From IMG/VR virus record IMGVR_UViG_3300021368_000027, positions 1 through 56,299 of that record: a stretch of 56,299 nt of DNA; one strand, written 5' to 3'. The position numbers and the translations under genes were made by a program. The stretch's first letter is position 1; every line of letters starts with the position of its first letter. A model generated the notes under the pieces. The model saw nothing but the letters and a program-made list of their open reading frames with translations. It was not told where the DNA came from and did no database searches. Origin of the DNA: a virus. Of this stretch, positions 29,891-39,314 are shown piece after piece.

Positions 29891-32038
29891 CTAGAAGAAT
29901 ATTGTTTCCATTGCTTTGTCGGTGAGCTTACCAACAAAACTACCAAGACCAGCTTCAAATACATCTTGACCTTTTCCATCTGAACTAATTTTGGCTGTAG
30001 CTATTGCGTTATCTCTGTCTAATGCACTCTCTGCAGAACGCCATGCCCAACCCATTATGTCTCTTTCTTGTTGTAGAACAGCATCATACGCTGCTCTTGT
30101 CAAGTTGTTAGCTGTCATAGCTGCATCTCTATTAGCTTGGTTCTGTGCTGCATTCTCTGCAGTAGTTATAGATTGCGCCCACTGAGCGTTAGCCTGTGCC
30201 ACAACCAAATGATTGTTTGCGTTGAACTGATCACGCTGGTTTTGTAAGCCTGTGTTGTATTGAGATAAAGCATTAGCTTCCCCTGCATTGAAACGTGCCA
30301 TACCATTAGCTTGCTCAGTGTTGAACTGTTCTACCTGAGTAGATAGGCTTGCAAAGAATTGATCTGTCTGCATTTGGGAAGTAGCATTGAACTGTTTAGC
30401 TGCATTGTCAGCAGCAGTATCAGTGAACAAAGAGTTTACTACGGCTTGATGTTTAAATGTTGTAGTAGCTTGCTCGTTACTTAGGTTTGCCATATCCATG
30501 TCTAAGAAAGCTTTTGCATTCTGTACTTGTGCTTGCTGTCTATTGTTTAGATTAGCCATATCCATCTGTGACAACGTAGCAGCATCAGCCATAACTTTAG
30601 CTTGCCTGTTAGATAAGTTAGCTAAGTCTACAGTTTGTGCCATCTTAGCATTTTCTAAAGCTACCTGTTGGTCTGCACTAAAGTTTATGTTAGCTATCTC
30701 AGATATACGTGCAGCATTCTTTACTTTAGCTTGGAAGTTCTGATCAAACTCCATACCCATAAACTTAGCACGTTGCTCTGCTTTAGCCATAGCCATTTGT
30801 TGCTTGTTGGCTGCGTCCATCTGTGCAATAGGTAGCGCTGATTCCATAGCAGCCTGTACTACAGCCATACCTGCCATGCTTGATGAAGATAAACCACGTG
30901 CAGCCATTGCTGCGTTAGCTGCCCTCATAGCTCCTGCAGCCCAAGGAGGTGTGTTCCCACCTTCAAAGTCCTGCATAAGATCACCAAGTTCATCTTGTAC
31001 AGATGCTGCTTGGGATAGGGCTAGTGTTTCTTCTACTTGTTTCTGATCTACAGAGCTACCATCAACAAGCTGATCCTGTGTTACTCTTAGATCGTCAGGG
31101 GCATCTACTGTTTGTGCCTGTCCTAATTGTGCTGCCTCTAATCCTAAAGAAGAAGCTTTCATGGGATCTATTTGAGCAGCTTCTACTTGAGCCTGTTGGC
31201 TTACCTCTCCTTGTGCTGCTTGCATTCCACTAGTAGCATCCCTTACTGCACCAGCAGTTTTACTAGCATCCATTGTTTGAGCTTGTATTGAATCAGGAGC
31301 ATTTGCTTGCTGTGCATCTGCCATAGTTTGCGTTGCTTGGTGTGTATTGCCTAGCTGCCCTGTTCCTTCTGCTATCTCTGTACCCTCACCCTGATCAGCT
31401 ACTACTTTTGCAGTAGTTACCATTGCAGTCGGATCTGTTTGTATTTGTTTAGTAGACTGACTTCCTGTTAAGGGTGCATTAGGATCTCTTTCATACGTAT
31501 TGCTCATATCGTTATTCTCTGTAGTTGTTGTATCCGTTGCAGTTGTGTTTGTAGTAGTATTAGTTGCTGGTTGAGTATTGGCAGCAGGTTTGTTATCATC
31601 TTGTGTTCCTATGCTTTTACTAAATTCACGTATACCTGCTTGGTGCTGTCCTGCAGTAATTCCTGCACCTGGATCTACTCCCCTGTCTATATTGTCTTGT
31701 CTGTTTTTATCTCTTTCATCATGCATCTTTTGTATAGGGTTGCGTGTATCTACTACGGTACGCTTGATACCCATATCTTCAGGCGTAGTTCCTCCATCAA
31801 AACCTGTGCGTTTTTTACCTTTATTTGTGTATCCTCCTGGGGCGAAGCCTCTCATGGGCTTACCTTCTACCATCTGCATTGCTGTCATGGTATACTTACC
31901 CATCTTAGCTGCAGCAGCAGGGTTAGCAGCTAAAAACATATTTATAGATTTTTCATCAGTAGGTCCATTATAGCCCAGCGCTGGTAGTATCTTTTTTGTT
32001 AGTGTCTCAGGCTTAAACCCTGCAAATTTATTAGCCAT
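29891..32038 (-). CDS. Internal virion protein, Ala/Gln/Met-rich with repeats
   Basis: 715 residues. N-terminus FAGFKPETLTKKILPALGYN with MRGFAPGGY, then a Thr/Asn-rich region, then a long Ala/Gln/Met helical region with imperfect repeats of about 25 residues (DLANLSNRQAKVMADAATLS; DMANLNNRQQAQVQNAKAFL; DMANLSNEQ). C-terminus has SFVGKLTDKAMETIFF. A long helical repeat protein in this place is typical of inner-core or ejection proteins (T7 gp14-16 equivalents). Functional call by analogy only. Confidence 0.6.
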   Translation of the reverse strand: MANKFAGFKPETLTKKILPALGYNGPTDEKSINMFLAANPAAAAKMGKYTMTAMQMVEGKPMRGFAPGGYTNKGKKRTGFDGGTTPEDMGIKRTVVDTRNPIQKMHDERDKNRQDNIDRGVDPGAGITAGQHQAGIREFSKSIGTQDDNKPAANTQPATNTTTNTTATDTTTTENNDMSNTYERDPNAPLTGSQSTKQIQTDPTAMVTTAKVVADQGEGTEIAEGTGQLGNTHQATQTMADAQQANAPDSIQAQTMDASKTAGAVRDATSGMQAAQGEVSQQAQVEAAQIDPMKASSLGLEAAQLGQAQTVDAPDDLRVTQDQLVDGSSVDQKQVEETLALSQAASVQDELGDLMQDFEGGNTPPWAAGAMRAANAAMAARGLSSSSMAGMAVVQAAMESALPIAQMDAANKQQMAMAKAEQRAKFMGMEFDQNFQAKVKNAARISEIANINFSADQQVALENAKMAQTVDLANLSNRQAKVMADAATLSQMDMANLNNRQQAQVQNAKAFLDMDMANLSNEQATTTFKHQAVVNSLFTDTAADNAAKQFNATSQMQTDQFFASLSTQVEQFNTEQANGMARFNAGEANALSQYNTGLQNQRDQFNANNHLVVAQANAQWAQSITTAENAAQNQANRDAAMTANNLTRAAYDAVLQQERDIMGWAWRSAESALDRDNAIATAKISSDGKGQDVFEAGLGSFVGKLTDKAMETIFF

Positions 32039-32041
32039 TTC

Positions 32042-32281
32042 TTATTTCCCTATTTGCATCCACAATGATGCTGCAATGAATGTTATTACTGCTACGGTTG
32101 ACATCTTTACTATGGTAGACCATACACCTCTGCGTGTGTCACGCCATGTTTCTAATAAGTTACGCATCTCAATTATATCTTTACGTGCATCATCATCGTG
32201 TAATCCCACTTCACGCAATGCTGCTGCTGCTCCACGCTTGGCTGCACGATCTAACATATCTTCTAATTCTTCAGGTGTCAT
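32042..32281 (-). CDS. DUF6127-like single-TM protein, holin/antiholin candidate
   Basis: 79 residues. N-terminal helix EELEDMLDRAAKRGAAAALR, then DDDARKDIIEMRNLLETWRD, then one C-terminal membrane helix (IVKMSTVAVITFIAASLWMQ). This arrangement matches, from memory, short DUF6127-type proteins of alphaproteobacterial phages and GTAs. Could be a second holin or antiholin working with the 3-TM protein at 27982-28428. Coupled to the upstream adhesin by a 1-nt stop/start overlap. Confidence 0.6.
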   Translation of the reverse strand: MTPEELEDMLDRAAKRGAAAALREVGLHDDDARKDIIEMRNLLETWRDTRRGVWSTIVKMSTVAVITFIAASLWMQIGK

Positions 32282-33381
32282 TACGTTGTAGCTCCGTAGA
32301 TTGTTCCGCTATTTGTTAGAGTATAAGTGTTGCCAGTATCTTCTACAGCTTTACCTGCTGCACCACCTGCGCCATTAGTGCCGCCACCACCATTAGCACC
32401 AGCAGCACCCCAGCCACCGCCACCGCCGCCATGAACGCCACCAAAACCACCGTTAGTGCCTCCACTTCCTGCATTATTGCCGCCACCACCTGCGCCACCT
32501 ACTAGAGTAGAACCGCTTCCACCATCTATAGCACCACTACCGCCTGTGCCTGTAAGTATACGGCCTCCACCACCGCCGCCTCCAGCACGTCCAAAGCTTG
32601 CATTGGCTGAAACAGAAAAACCGCCGCCGCCTCCAGTACCTCCACCTGTTGCTGCTGTACCTCCTGATACACCACCACTACCGCCAGAAGCATTTAGTAT
32701 TCCACCAGTACCACCTGCAAGAAACAGATCATTGTTCTTTCTATAACTGGATTTACCTGCGCCGCCACCTGAACCACCGCCACCACCAGCTTTGGTGTAA
32801 TAGTCGCTGTCACTATGTAAGGGGCCAGTAGAAGCACCGCCTCCACCGCCTCCACCACCAGCTATGTATGCGCCAGAGTTATTCTGAATAGTAACATTAG
32901 AAACATTTAAATTAATCTTGATAGCATTGCCACCTGCTCCACCTACATTTTGTGCTGCTGTTGGGGCTGTTATGCTTACGTTGGTAGTACCTCCACCGCC
33001 GCCACCTTTACCTATAATTTTACCATTGTTTATAATAGTACAAGGAATATCTATTGTTAGTGCTGCAGTTGAAGTGCTATCTGACCATATCCACATAGAA
33101 GACGGTATAGTAAGTGTGCCACCAGAGTTTATATAATTTGAAACTGTTATCTCTTGCAACTGGCTTTGTCCATTTATGTTTGTGCCACTGTCAGGTACAG
33201 GTAAGTCAACGTTAGCTGATGCACCAAAGTATTCGCTAAAGGCGTTGGATGCTCCATCAGCTTTACCTATTAAGCCTCTGATATCAGAATCATTTATAGT
33301 GACAGATGTTTCTGTAGTGCCACCTACCTCTACATGCATTTGATTTAAACTTATAGGGTTGCCACTACTTGGTAAAGGCAT
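32281..33381 (-). CDS. Glycine-rich tail adhesin (paralogue of 33822-35069)
   Basis: 366 residues. N-terminus SLNQMHVEVGGTTETSVTIN, NDSDIRGL, then SGTNINGQSQLQEITVSNYI and IPCTIINNGKIIGKGGGGGG. The rest consists of GGGGG runs spaced by short loops (IAGGGGGGGGAS, AGGGGGGGRI) and ends YTLTNSGTIYG. Such polyglycine blocks form stacked glycine helices in phage S16 gp38-type tip adhesins, which bind outer-membrane receptors through the loops between them. Likely a receptor-binding tip. Repetition with its neighbour suggests duplication and divergence. Confidence 0.7.
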   Translation of the reverse strand: MPLPSSGNPISLNQMHVEVGGTTETSVTINDSDIRGLIGKADGASNAFSEYFGASANVDLPVPDSGTNINGQSQLQEITVSNYINSGGTLTIPSSMWIWSDSTSTAALTIDIPCTIINNGKIIGKGGGGGGTTNVSITAPTAAQNVGGAGGNAIKINLNVSNVTIQNNSGAYIAGGGGGGGGASTGPLHSDSDYYTKAGGGGGSGGGAGKSSYRKNNDLFLAGGTGGILNASGGSGGVSGGTAATGGGTGGGGGFSVSANASFGRAGGGGGGGRILTGTGGSGAIDGGSGSTLVGGAGGGGNNAGSGGTNGGFGGVHGGGGGGWGAAGANGGGGTNGAGGAAGKAVEDTGNTYTLTNSGTIYGATT

Positions 33382-33396
33382 TATACTGTGACTCCA

Positions 33397-33822
33397 CTAC
33401 TCGTAAATAACATAAGAAGACATATCTTCGTTTGTCACTTCATGTACAATAAACTGTTCACCTTCTTCTACCTGAGTGTCTAAGTATTTAGTAACGTTCA
33501 ACCAGTTTGCATAAGATGCTCTCATTAATCTTACTTTTGCAGCAACACCGCTTTCTGCTAGTTCTGTAAAATTATAGCCATCATTGATTGAAAAAGCATT
33601 ATATATAGTATCAGAACTACTTAATCCGTTTATATCTGCATCACTTAACGGATCTCCATATTGGTAACCTACAATACCATTTACTGTTACTGGAGTAGTA
33701 GCTCCTTTGACCACACACCAATCAGTTGGATTATTATCGAGTCGAGCTTTCATAGCAGTAACTGCAGCTTCAACTTCTTCTATTGTTTCGTATGCAACTT
33801 CAGCATAAATATATCTACTCAT
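33397..33822 (-). CDS. Small protein between two glycine-rich adhesins
   Basis: 141 residues, mixed alpha/beta (YIYAEVAYETIEEVEAAVTA, DNNPTDWCVVKGAT, GVAAKVRLMRASYANWLNVT). No polyglycine. Placed between two paralogous adhesins, as adhesin-specific chaperones or trimer-tip proteins often are, but I cannot assign a family. TAATG-type coupling to the upstream adhesin (start 33822). Confidence 0.6.
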   Translation of the reverse strand: MSRYIYAEVAYETIEEVEAAVTAMKARLDNNPTDWCVVKGATTPVTVNGIVGYQYGDPLSDADINGLSSSDTIYNAFSINDGYNFTELAESGVAAKVRLMRASYANWLNVTKYLDTQVEEGEQFIVHEVTNEDMSSYVIYE

Positions 33823-35069
33823 TACGTACCGCCATAAATTGTACCACTATTACTTAGCGTATATGAAACACCACTATCATCTACCGCTTTACCTGCATCA
33901 CCGCCCTGACACTGTGTAGATACAGAAGCACCTCTATGTCCTCTGCCTCCTGCTGAACCCCAGCCACCGCCACCACCAGATGAACCTGAGTGACCGCCAG
34001 TAGAGTTTCCATTACCTCCAGCTTCACCTCCTGCGCCACCATAACAAACAGTAGTATTTGACCCATAGGGTGGGGAGTTTACCCTAGCACCTGGAAGTAT
34101 TCTACCACCAGCATTTCCTGATGGTGAACCTGAATCTTCTCCTGCTGACGCTGCTCCTGGGCCACCAGCATTACCACCATATGTATAATTCTTTGACCAA
34201 ACGTAGTACCCACCACCTGAGTGGAGTGATGTACTAATTTTCCAACCTCTTTCGTTTAGTTCACCACCAAAACCTATAGAAGGTCCATTGCCATTGTTTG
34301 TTCCTGTTATACCAAAGTCAGAATATTGTGGTCCTTGTGTGGTGTAATTAGGCCAACCACTACCTGATGTAGAATACAATCCACCAGGGCCATGTCTAGC
34401 GCCACCGTCTGCGCCACCTGCACCACCACCGCCACCTGCTCCAGTATTGTTAGGCTCAACGTGTGAAGAACCACCGCCTCCACCGCCACCAGCAATGTAG
34501 CCACCAGACATATTCTGAATAGTTACATTACTTACCCCTGAGTTAATCTTGATAGCAGGGCCACCGTCTGAGCCAGTACCTAAGTCCGTAGTACTGTAAC
34601 CTGAGTTATAATTACCACTGCCAGGAGCAGGGTGTGGTAAATTCTTTATGCGTAAACCTGAACCACCTTGTCCACCTTTACCTATAATCTTACCATAGTT
34701 CTTAATAGTACAAGGTATGTCAACAACTAATGCTGCTGTTGTTCTGTCATCTGACCATATCCATAGCGAGGAAGGTATAACTAGAGTACCACCAGAGCTT
34801 ACATAAGTAGATGCTGTAATTTCTTGTAGCTGACTTTGACCATTTATATTAGTTCCACTACTTGGCAGATCTAATTCTGTTTCAGAAGTCGCACCATAGT
34901 AGTCTGAAAAATCTGTAGCCCCACCTGAAGTAGAGTTAATTGTTCTTCCTGCAGCAGCAGTAAGACCTCTAATATCGGTGTCGTTCATGCTGGCCTGACT
35001 ACCTGAAGTACCACCTGCCTCTACATGAATATCATTTAGACTTATAGCACCACTAGTCTGTAGAGCCAC
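33822..35069 (-). CDS. Glycine-rich tail adhesin
   Basis: 415 residues. Shares with its paralogue (32281-33381) the N-terminal SLNDIHVEAGGTSGSQASMN, TDIRGL, SGTNINGQSQLQEITAS, IPCTIKNYGKIIGKGG and the C-terminal GKAVDDSGVSYTLSNSG. The middle differs: more Tyr/Pro/His-containing loops between GGGGG blocks, as expected if these loops contact receptors. Its start lies within the end of the S74 fibre gene (17-nt overlap), so the adhesins are co-expressed with the fibre. Confidence 0.7.
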   Translation of the reverse strand: MALQTSGAISLNDIHVEAGGTSGSQASMNDTDIRGLTAAAGRTINSTSGGATDFSDYYGATSETELDLPSSGTNINGQSQLQEITASTYVSSGGTLVIPSSLWIWSDDRTTAALVVDIPCTIKNYGKIIGKGGQGGSGLRIKNLPHPAPGSGNYNSGYSTTDLGTGSDGGPAIKINSGVSNVTIQNMSGGYIAGGGGGGGSSHVEPNNTGAGGGGGAGGADGGARHGPGGLYSTSGSGWPNYTTQGPQYSDFGITGTNNGNGPSIGFGGELNERGWKISTSLHSGGGYYVWSKNYTYGGNAGGPGAASAGEDSGSPSGNAGGRILPGARVNSPPYGSNTTVCYGGAGGEAGGNGNSTGGHSGSSGGGGGWGSAGGRGHRGASVSTQCQGGDAGKAVDDSGVSYTLSNSGTIYGGT

Positions 35070-36795
35070 CTTTTAGCTCCTCTATTTCAGCTTTAAGTTC
35101 TTTGATTGCTTCTATGAGTAAACCATGTAACTGATCATACTGTACTGTTTTGTATTCTACATCAGATTCACTATGGAATACAAGTGATTTATTATCTACC
35201 GCACTAGGTAATACTTTCTCTATCTCCTGTGCTATCACACCTGCAGATTGCTTTCCATCTTTGTTGTTATAAGTAAATGTATAACCATTGATTTGAGATA
35301 CTTTATCTAAGGCATTGTCTATCTTCTGTATGTCATGCTTTAGTCTTTTATCAGAAGGTACAGTACCTGAGTATGCAGTGATGTTTCCATCTACGTGCAG
35401 GTCACCACCGTTTGCAAGCCTCATTTCCTCTGTACCAGCAGCATACCAACGAATACCTACAGATGCATCATAGAAAGTGTAGTCGTGTGTATTACCACTG
35501 TAAATATCAACAGTATTAGAGTTTCTCCTACGATCATCCTCTAGTCTAAATTCTGTACCCGATAAGGTTAAGCCGTAGTTGCCTCCTGCAGTGTATTCTG
35601 TGTTATCTGCAGCAAAGTTTAATTTACCATTAGTATCATCATAAGTTACAGATATATTAGTTTCTGTATTACTACCTACCATTGCACCTACAATGTCTTG
35701 TATGCTTTCATCCTTCAAAGATACAGCACCCGAAGACACACTGAAGTCTGTAGAACTGAATGATGCAATACCTTTGTTAGTTGTTGATGCATCTTCACCA
35801 GCTATTGTACCAGAAGTTATGTCTATACCTTCACCTGCAGATATAGCTGCTTGCGCTCTAGCATCTGTAAAGTATAAATTATTTCCCTCTGCTAAGTCTG
35901 TTGTGCTGTGGTTAGATATATCTGAAACAGTACCAGTTACATTACCTGTGACGTTACCTGTTAAATTACCTGTAACGTTACCAGTTACTGCACCTGTTAC
36001 AGGGCCAGTGTGTGTACCTGCAGTGTCACCTGTGACATCTCCTGTGACATTCCCTGTCAAGTTACCTGTGACATTTCCTGTAACGTTACCAGTTACTGCA
36101 CCTGTGACATCACCAGTCAGATTGCCTGTTATACCATTACTAGCACCTAATGTTGTAAAACTACCAGCAGCAGCAACTGTGCCACCTATAGTGGTATTAT
36201 CAATAGTACCACCATTGATGTCTGCTGTGTCAGCTACTAAGCTATCTATGTTAGCTGTACCATCAATATATAAATCACGCCACTCTTTTCCTACAGCCCC
36301 CAGGTCATATGTATCGTCATCGTCTGGTATAATGTTACTGTCAATGTCAGCACCAAACGTAACGCTATCTGTAGAGGCATCTCCAAAAGTTAAGTTACCG
36401 CTAATAGTAGCATTACCTGTGACACTAAGATTACCACCAATAGAAACATCAGCTACAGTTGTTACATTGCCTGTAAAGGTAGAGGTTTCATCTACAGCAA
36501 GTATATCTGTCCTTAATGTTCCATCAAAGAAACCGTCTTTCCATTCAATCGTAGATGTGCCTAGATCGTAGGTATCGTCTGTCTTTGCCCTAACAACAGT
36601 AGAGGTAACAACTAAATCATTAGCTGGTCCTACGCTTTCAATAGGTGGACCATTGCCTGTAGTACCATCGTGGGTGTGTCCAGTAGAACCATTGAAAGCT
36701 GCTTCAAGAGCGTTGTACTCTGCGTTAAAGTCTGCAGCATCAATAACTGCACCTGTAACTATGTTAGCTGTCGCTTGACGTGTATATCCTGCCAT
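35053..36795 (-). CDS. Tail fibre with C-terminal S74 intramolecular chaperone
   Basis: 580 residues. N-terminal part with DAADFNAEYNALEAAFNGST and two TYDLGTSTIEWKDGFFDGT-like strand repeats. About 200 nt (35937-36130) encode a run of 4-residue (N/D)VTG repeats, a triple-beta-helix-like shaft. The last 100 residues are a Peptidase_S74 chaperone with the autocleavage motif SDKRLK at about 481 and GVIAQEIEKVLPSAV. This domain trimerises the fibre and is then cut off. It leads into the two glycine-rich adhesins, which may sit at its tip. Confidence 0.85.
   Translation of the reverse strand: MAGYTRQATANIVTGAVIDAADFNAEYNALEAAFNGSTGHTHDGTTGNGPPIESVGPANDLVVTSTVVRAKTDDTYDLGTSTIEWKDGFFDGTLRTDILAVDETSTFTGNVTTVADVSIGGNLSVTGNATISGNLTFGDASTDSVTFGADIDSNIIPDDDDTYDLGAVGKEWRDLYIDGTANIDSLVADTADINGGTIDNTTIGGTVAAAGSFTTLGASNGITGNLTGDVTGAVTGNVTGNVTGNLTGNVTGDVTGDTAGTHTGPVTGAVTGNVTGNLTGNVTGNVTGTVSDISNHSTTDLAEGNNLYFTDARAQAAISAGEGIDITSGTIAGEDASTTNKGIASFSSTDFSVSSGAVSLKDESIQDIVGAMVGSNTETNISVTYDDTNGKLNFAADNTEYTAGGNYGLTLSGTEFRLEDDRRRNSNTVDIYSGNTHDYTFYDASVGIRWYAAGTEEMRLANGGDLHVDGNITAYSGTVPSDKRLKHDIQKIDNALDKVSQINGYTFTYNNKDGKQSAGVIAQEIEKVLPSAVDNKSLVFHSESDVEYKTVQYDQLHGLLIEAIKELKAEIEELKGGSTD
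35937..36130 (-). repeat. (N/D)VTG-encoding short tandem repeats
   Basis: Degenerate 12-bp units coding for GNVTGNL/GDVTGD-type steps within the S74 fibre. Coding repeats of a fibre shaft, not a CRISPR array: there are no spacers and the repeats vary in sequence. Confidence 0.85.
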
Positions 36796-36797
36796 AA

Positions 36798-38624
36798 TTA
36801 TTGCCTATCATTCTCTCTATATTGTAATACTGCTGTGTCCAATGTGAAGGGTGGGTTAGTGTCGTTACTTGTTATTCTCATAGCAACTGTGTGAAACGAA
36901 CCAATTAAGTTTTCATTGTATATTCTTTTTACTTTACTACCAAACTTAGCTGCATCTGTTCCTGTACCGCCATACAATGATGTAGCTGCACCGTATAAAA
37001 AGATACCACCACCACCAGACAAAGAGCCTACATCAATTTCATCTGGTTGTAATATTCTGGTATCATCTCCTGAATCAAGGTTAAACAGTAACCTAAACTT
37101 GAGAGCCATTTGTCCTGTAGGATCTGCATATAAAGTTAGCTTGTATGCTGTCTTTCTTTTTTCTGAATCTGTTATTGGCATATATGGAGTTTCTAGTATA
37201 GTCTCTATATTACTACCATCAAACCCATTAGTCTTTTCCATCTCATAAACATAGCCATCACTGTTTGCAAACATGATAGCCTCAGACGTACCAGAATAAA
37301 CACTGTCAGCTATATAAGCTTTTATACCTTTTGTTGATGACCACTCAATACCTTCAGCACCCTGTGCTATAAACTTTGTTGCTACTAAACCTTGTGCAAC
37401 GTCATCATCAATGGATTCTATATACGCAAAGATCCTATACTGACCTTTCTCTCTAAGTATAACAGAAGAATATATTGGTGTCGATCTTAAAAAGTCATCT
37501 GCGTCTTTATTTATCTTATCAGACGCAACGTCTAATCCAAAGTCACCGATACGATCTGTAGCACTTAAAAGTCTGATACCATCAGGTGATAGATACATAA
37601 TATCACCACCAAATTCCTGTATAGTATCTGCGTTTATACAACCTATCTTGTTTGTTATTGGAGTTATTCTAAAGTCAGAAGATGTATTTCCTGTTAGTCT
37701 TTTTATACTGTCACTAGTAAATATAATTAATTGGTCACGAAAGACAACCATACCAGTTACATCATTACCAACAAATAAACTACCAGCGCCATTACCTGTA
37801 GAAAAATCATCAACAGTGTTAGGTGCAGTGAAATATATTTGGCTACCTTTTGAATAGAATGTTGTTTCCTTAAATACAACAACTAATTCTGCACCCTGTA
37901 CATCTGTATTTATATTAGGGCTAGATGCCGTAAGAAATGACATGGTATTGCCATTCGAGTTGTATATCCCTGGGTAGTCTTGTCCATCTACGAATACAAC
38001 CTTGTCATCTCCAGAAAAATTAAATGCAGCCTTTTTAGCTTTTCCACCACCTATGTCTGCAGTGGTAGCCATATGTGTCCATGTAGTTCCTGTACCTACA
38101 TAATACGCTGTATGGTTTATATCTGCGTCCTGAAGACCTACCTTTTGAAAAGTAAGAGCAGTATCGTCTGATAATGTTTGAACAGAAGAAAGAACTATAT
38201 TGTTCTGGTCTGTCACGGTTGCAACGGTCACAGTACCTGATATACCTGAACCTGTAACAACCATACCTTGCTCTATAGTATTATTGTTACCGTCAAGAAC
38301 TACAGCCGTAGAAGAAGTAGTAGCTCCATTTACATTAGCAGTTGCTTGTAAGGCTGTGATAGTATTAGAGTCTAGCTTTCTGGCTACAACAACACGTCCT
38401 CCTGATATGACATGCATAGCTTCAATCTTACCATACCCAGGAACTTGCGTGGTGCTAAACTTTTCATAGCCTCTTATCTTAGTATAGCCACCCTGTCTGT
38501 CTGCCTCCATGTTTTGTAATATTGTAGCAGAGCCGATTGCATTTATACCCTGTTGCAAAGGAGACAGGTTAGAGATTAATCCACCCTTAAACTCTACAGG
38601 AAAAGTATTCCATTGTGTTGGCAT
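36798..38624 (-). CDS. Tail tube protein B-like (T7 gp12-like nozzle)
   Basis: 608 residues. N-terminus FPVEFKGGLISNLSPLQQGI, SATILQNMEADRQGGYTKIR, then beta-propeller-like segments (YLSPDGIRLLSATDRIGDFG). The opening 'glnws pLqqgin.gsA..l.N.e.d..Gg...r.Gy' pattern is typical of podovirus tail nozzle/stabilisation proteins. It would form the tail nozzle to which fibres attach. Encoded directly downstream of the tube A-like protein. Confidence 0.75.
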   Translation of the reverse strand: MPTQWNTFPVEFKGGLISNLSPLQQGINAIGSATILQNMEADRQGGYTKIRGYEKFSTTQVPGYGKIEAMHVISGGRVVVARKLDSNTITALQATANVNGATTSSTAVVLDGNNNTIEQGMVVTGSGISGTVTVATVTDQNNIVLSSVQTLSDDTALTFQKVGLQDADINHTAYYVGTGTTWTHMATTADIGGGKAKKAAFNFSGDDKVVFVDGQDYPGIYNSNGNTMSFLTASSPNINTDVQGAELVVVFKETTFYSKGSQIYFTAPNTVDDFSTGNGAGSLFVGNDVTGMVVFRDQLIIFTSDSIKRLTGNTSSDFRITPITNKIGCINADTIQEFGGDIMYLSPDGIRLLSATDRIGDFGLDVASDKINKDADDFLRSTPIYSSVILREKGQYRIFAYIESIDDDVAQGLVATKFIAQGAEGIEWSSTKGIKAYIADSVYSGTSEAIMFANSDGYVYEMEKTNGFDGSNIETILETPYMPITDSEKRKTAYKLTLYADPTGQMALKFRLLFNLDSGDDTRILQPDEIDVGSLSGGGGIFLYGAATSLYGGTGTDAAKFGSKVKRIYNENLIGSFHTVAMRITSNDTNPPFTLDTAVLQYRENDRQ

Positions 38625-39313
38625 TAGAAATGTACTCTTGTATCACGTATGTAATCCATACGATTTATGTTTAAGCTTCTCAAGTACTTTATACCGTCTT
38701 GAAACTTTCGATTTGATATGTCAGCCATTTGTGTATCACCACGAAATTGGTAGACATAATACATAGCACCATCAATAATACAGAAACGATATTGTTCTGG
38801 TAAAGACGGAACGTCTGTAGCGAGTTCCAAGTCATACCCTGTTCTGTAGTATTCATACACTAGCTCATAAGCTTTGTCTGGATTGGGATAACATATAAGT
38901 TCTCTACTAGGAGTTCTTACAATGTGTGTAGGTGTCGATCTATTACTTGTACCTGTATTATACTCTGAGTCAACATACTTTTCTAACCACTCTTCATAGG
39001 TCATGTTCTTTAGTCTAATAGTACCTACGTTAAGATTGTCATCTCTTTTAATACGAACACTATTCATATCTATAGTTTTAGCATCGTTAGGATATGAATA
39101 CCTTACAGTTCCTGGAGCAAGAATTTCAATCTCTTCTACGTGATTCCAAGGCCACTGAAACTCTTCTTGATTGATATGCCTTATTGCAGCATTGACAGCA
39201 TCTTTAGCAAAAGAAAAATACCCTGTTGCTGTAGGAAAATTATCTGTTGTTAACTCTACTTCATTTAAGCGATTGTTAACATCATTAGTTAAACCTATAA
39301 AATCATATGCCAT
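38624..39313 (-). CDS. Tail tube protein A-like (T7 gp11-like)
   Basis: 229 residues. Helical N-terminus (LTNDVNNRLNEVELTTDNF; DAVNAAIRHINQEEFQWPWN), a beta domain with EEWLEKYVDSE and PSRELICYPNPDKAYELVYE, and a C-terminal helix pair. This is the pattern of podovirus adaptor/tube A proteins that connect portal and nozzle. One-base overlap with the nozzle gene. Confidence 0.7.
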   Translation of the reverse strand: MAYDFIGLTNDVNNRLNEVELTTDNFPTATGYFSFAKDAVNAAIRHINQEEFQWPWNHVEEIEILAPGTVRYSYPNDAKTIDMNSVRIKRDDNLNVGTIRLKNMTYEEWLEKYVDSEYNTGTSNRSTPTHIVRTPSRELICYPNPDKAYELVYEYYRTGYDLELATDVPSLPEQYRFCIIDGAMYYVYQFRGDTQMADISNRKFQDGIKYLRSLNINRMDYIRDTRVHF

Positions 39314-39314
39314 A

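Noticed and set aside
35937-36130. Tandem short repeats that could be taken as a CRISPR array
   Set aside because: They are in frame and encode (N/D)VTG fibre-shaft repeats; no spacers of unique sequence and no cas operon.
35693-36571. 292-codon plus-strand open frame antisense to the S74 fibre
   Set aside because: Composition is the mirror of the repetitive fibre gene (Val/Pro-rich), there is no ribosome-binding site, and the minus-strand gene has clear domains.
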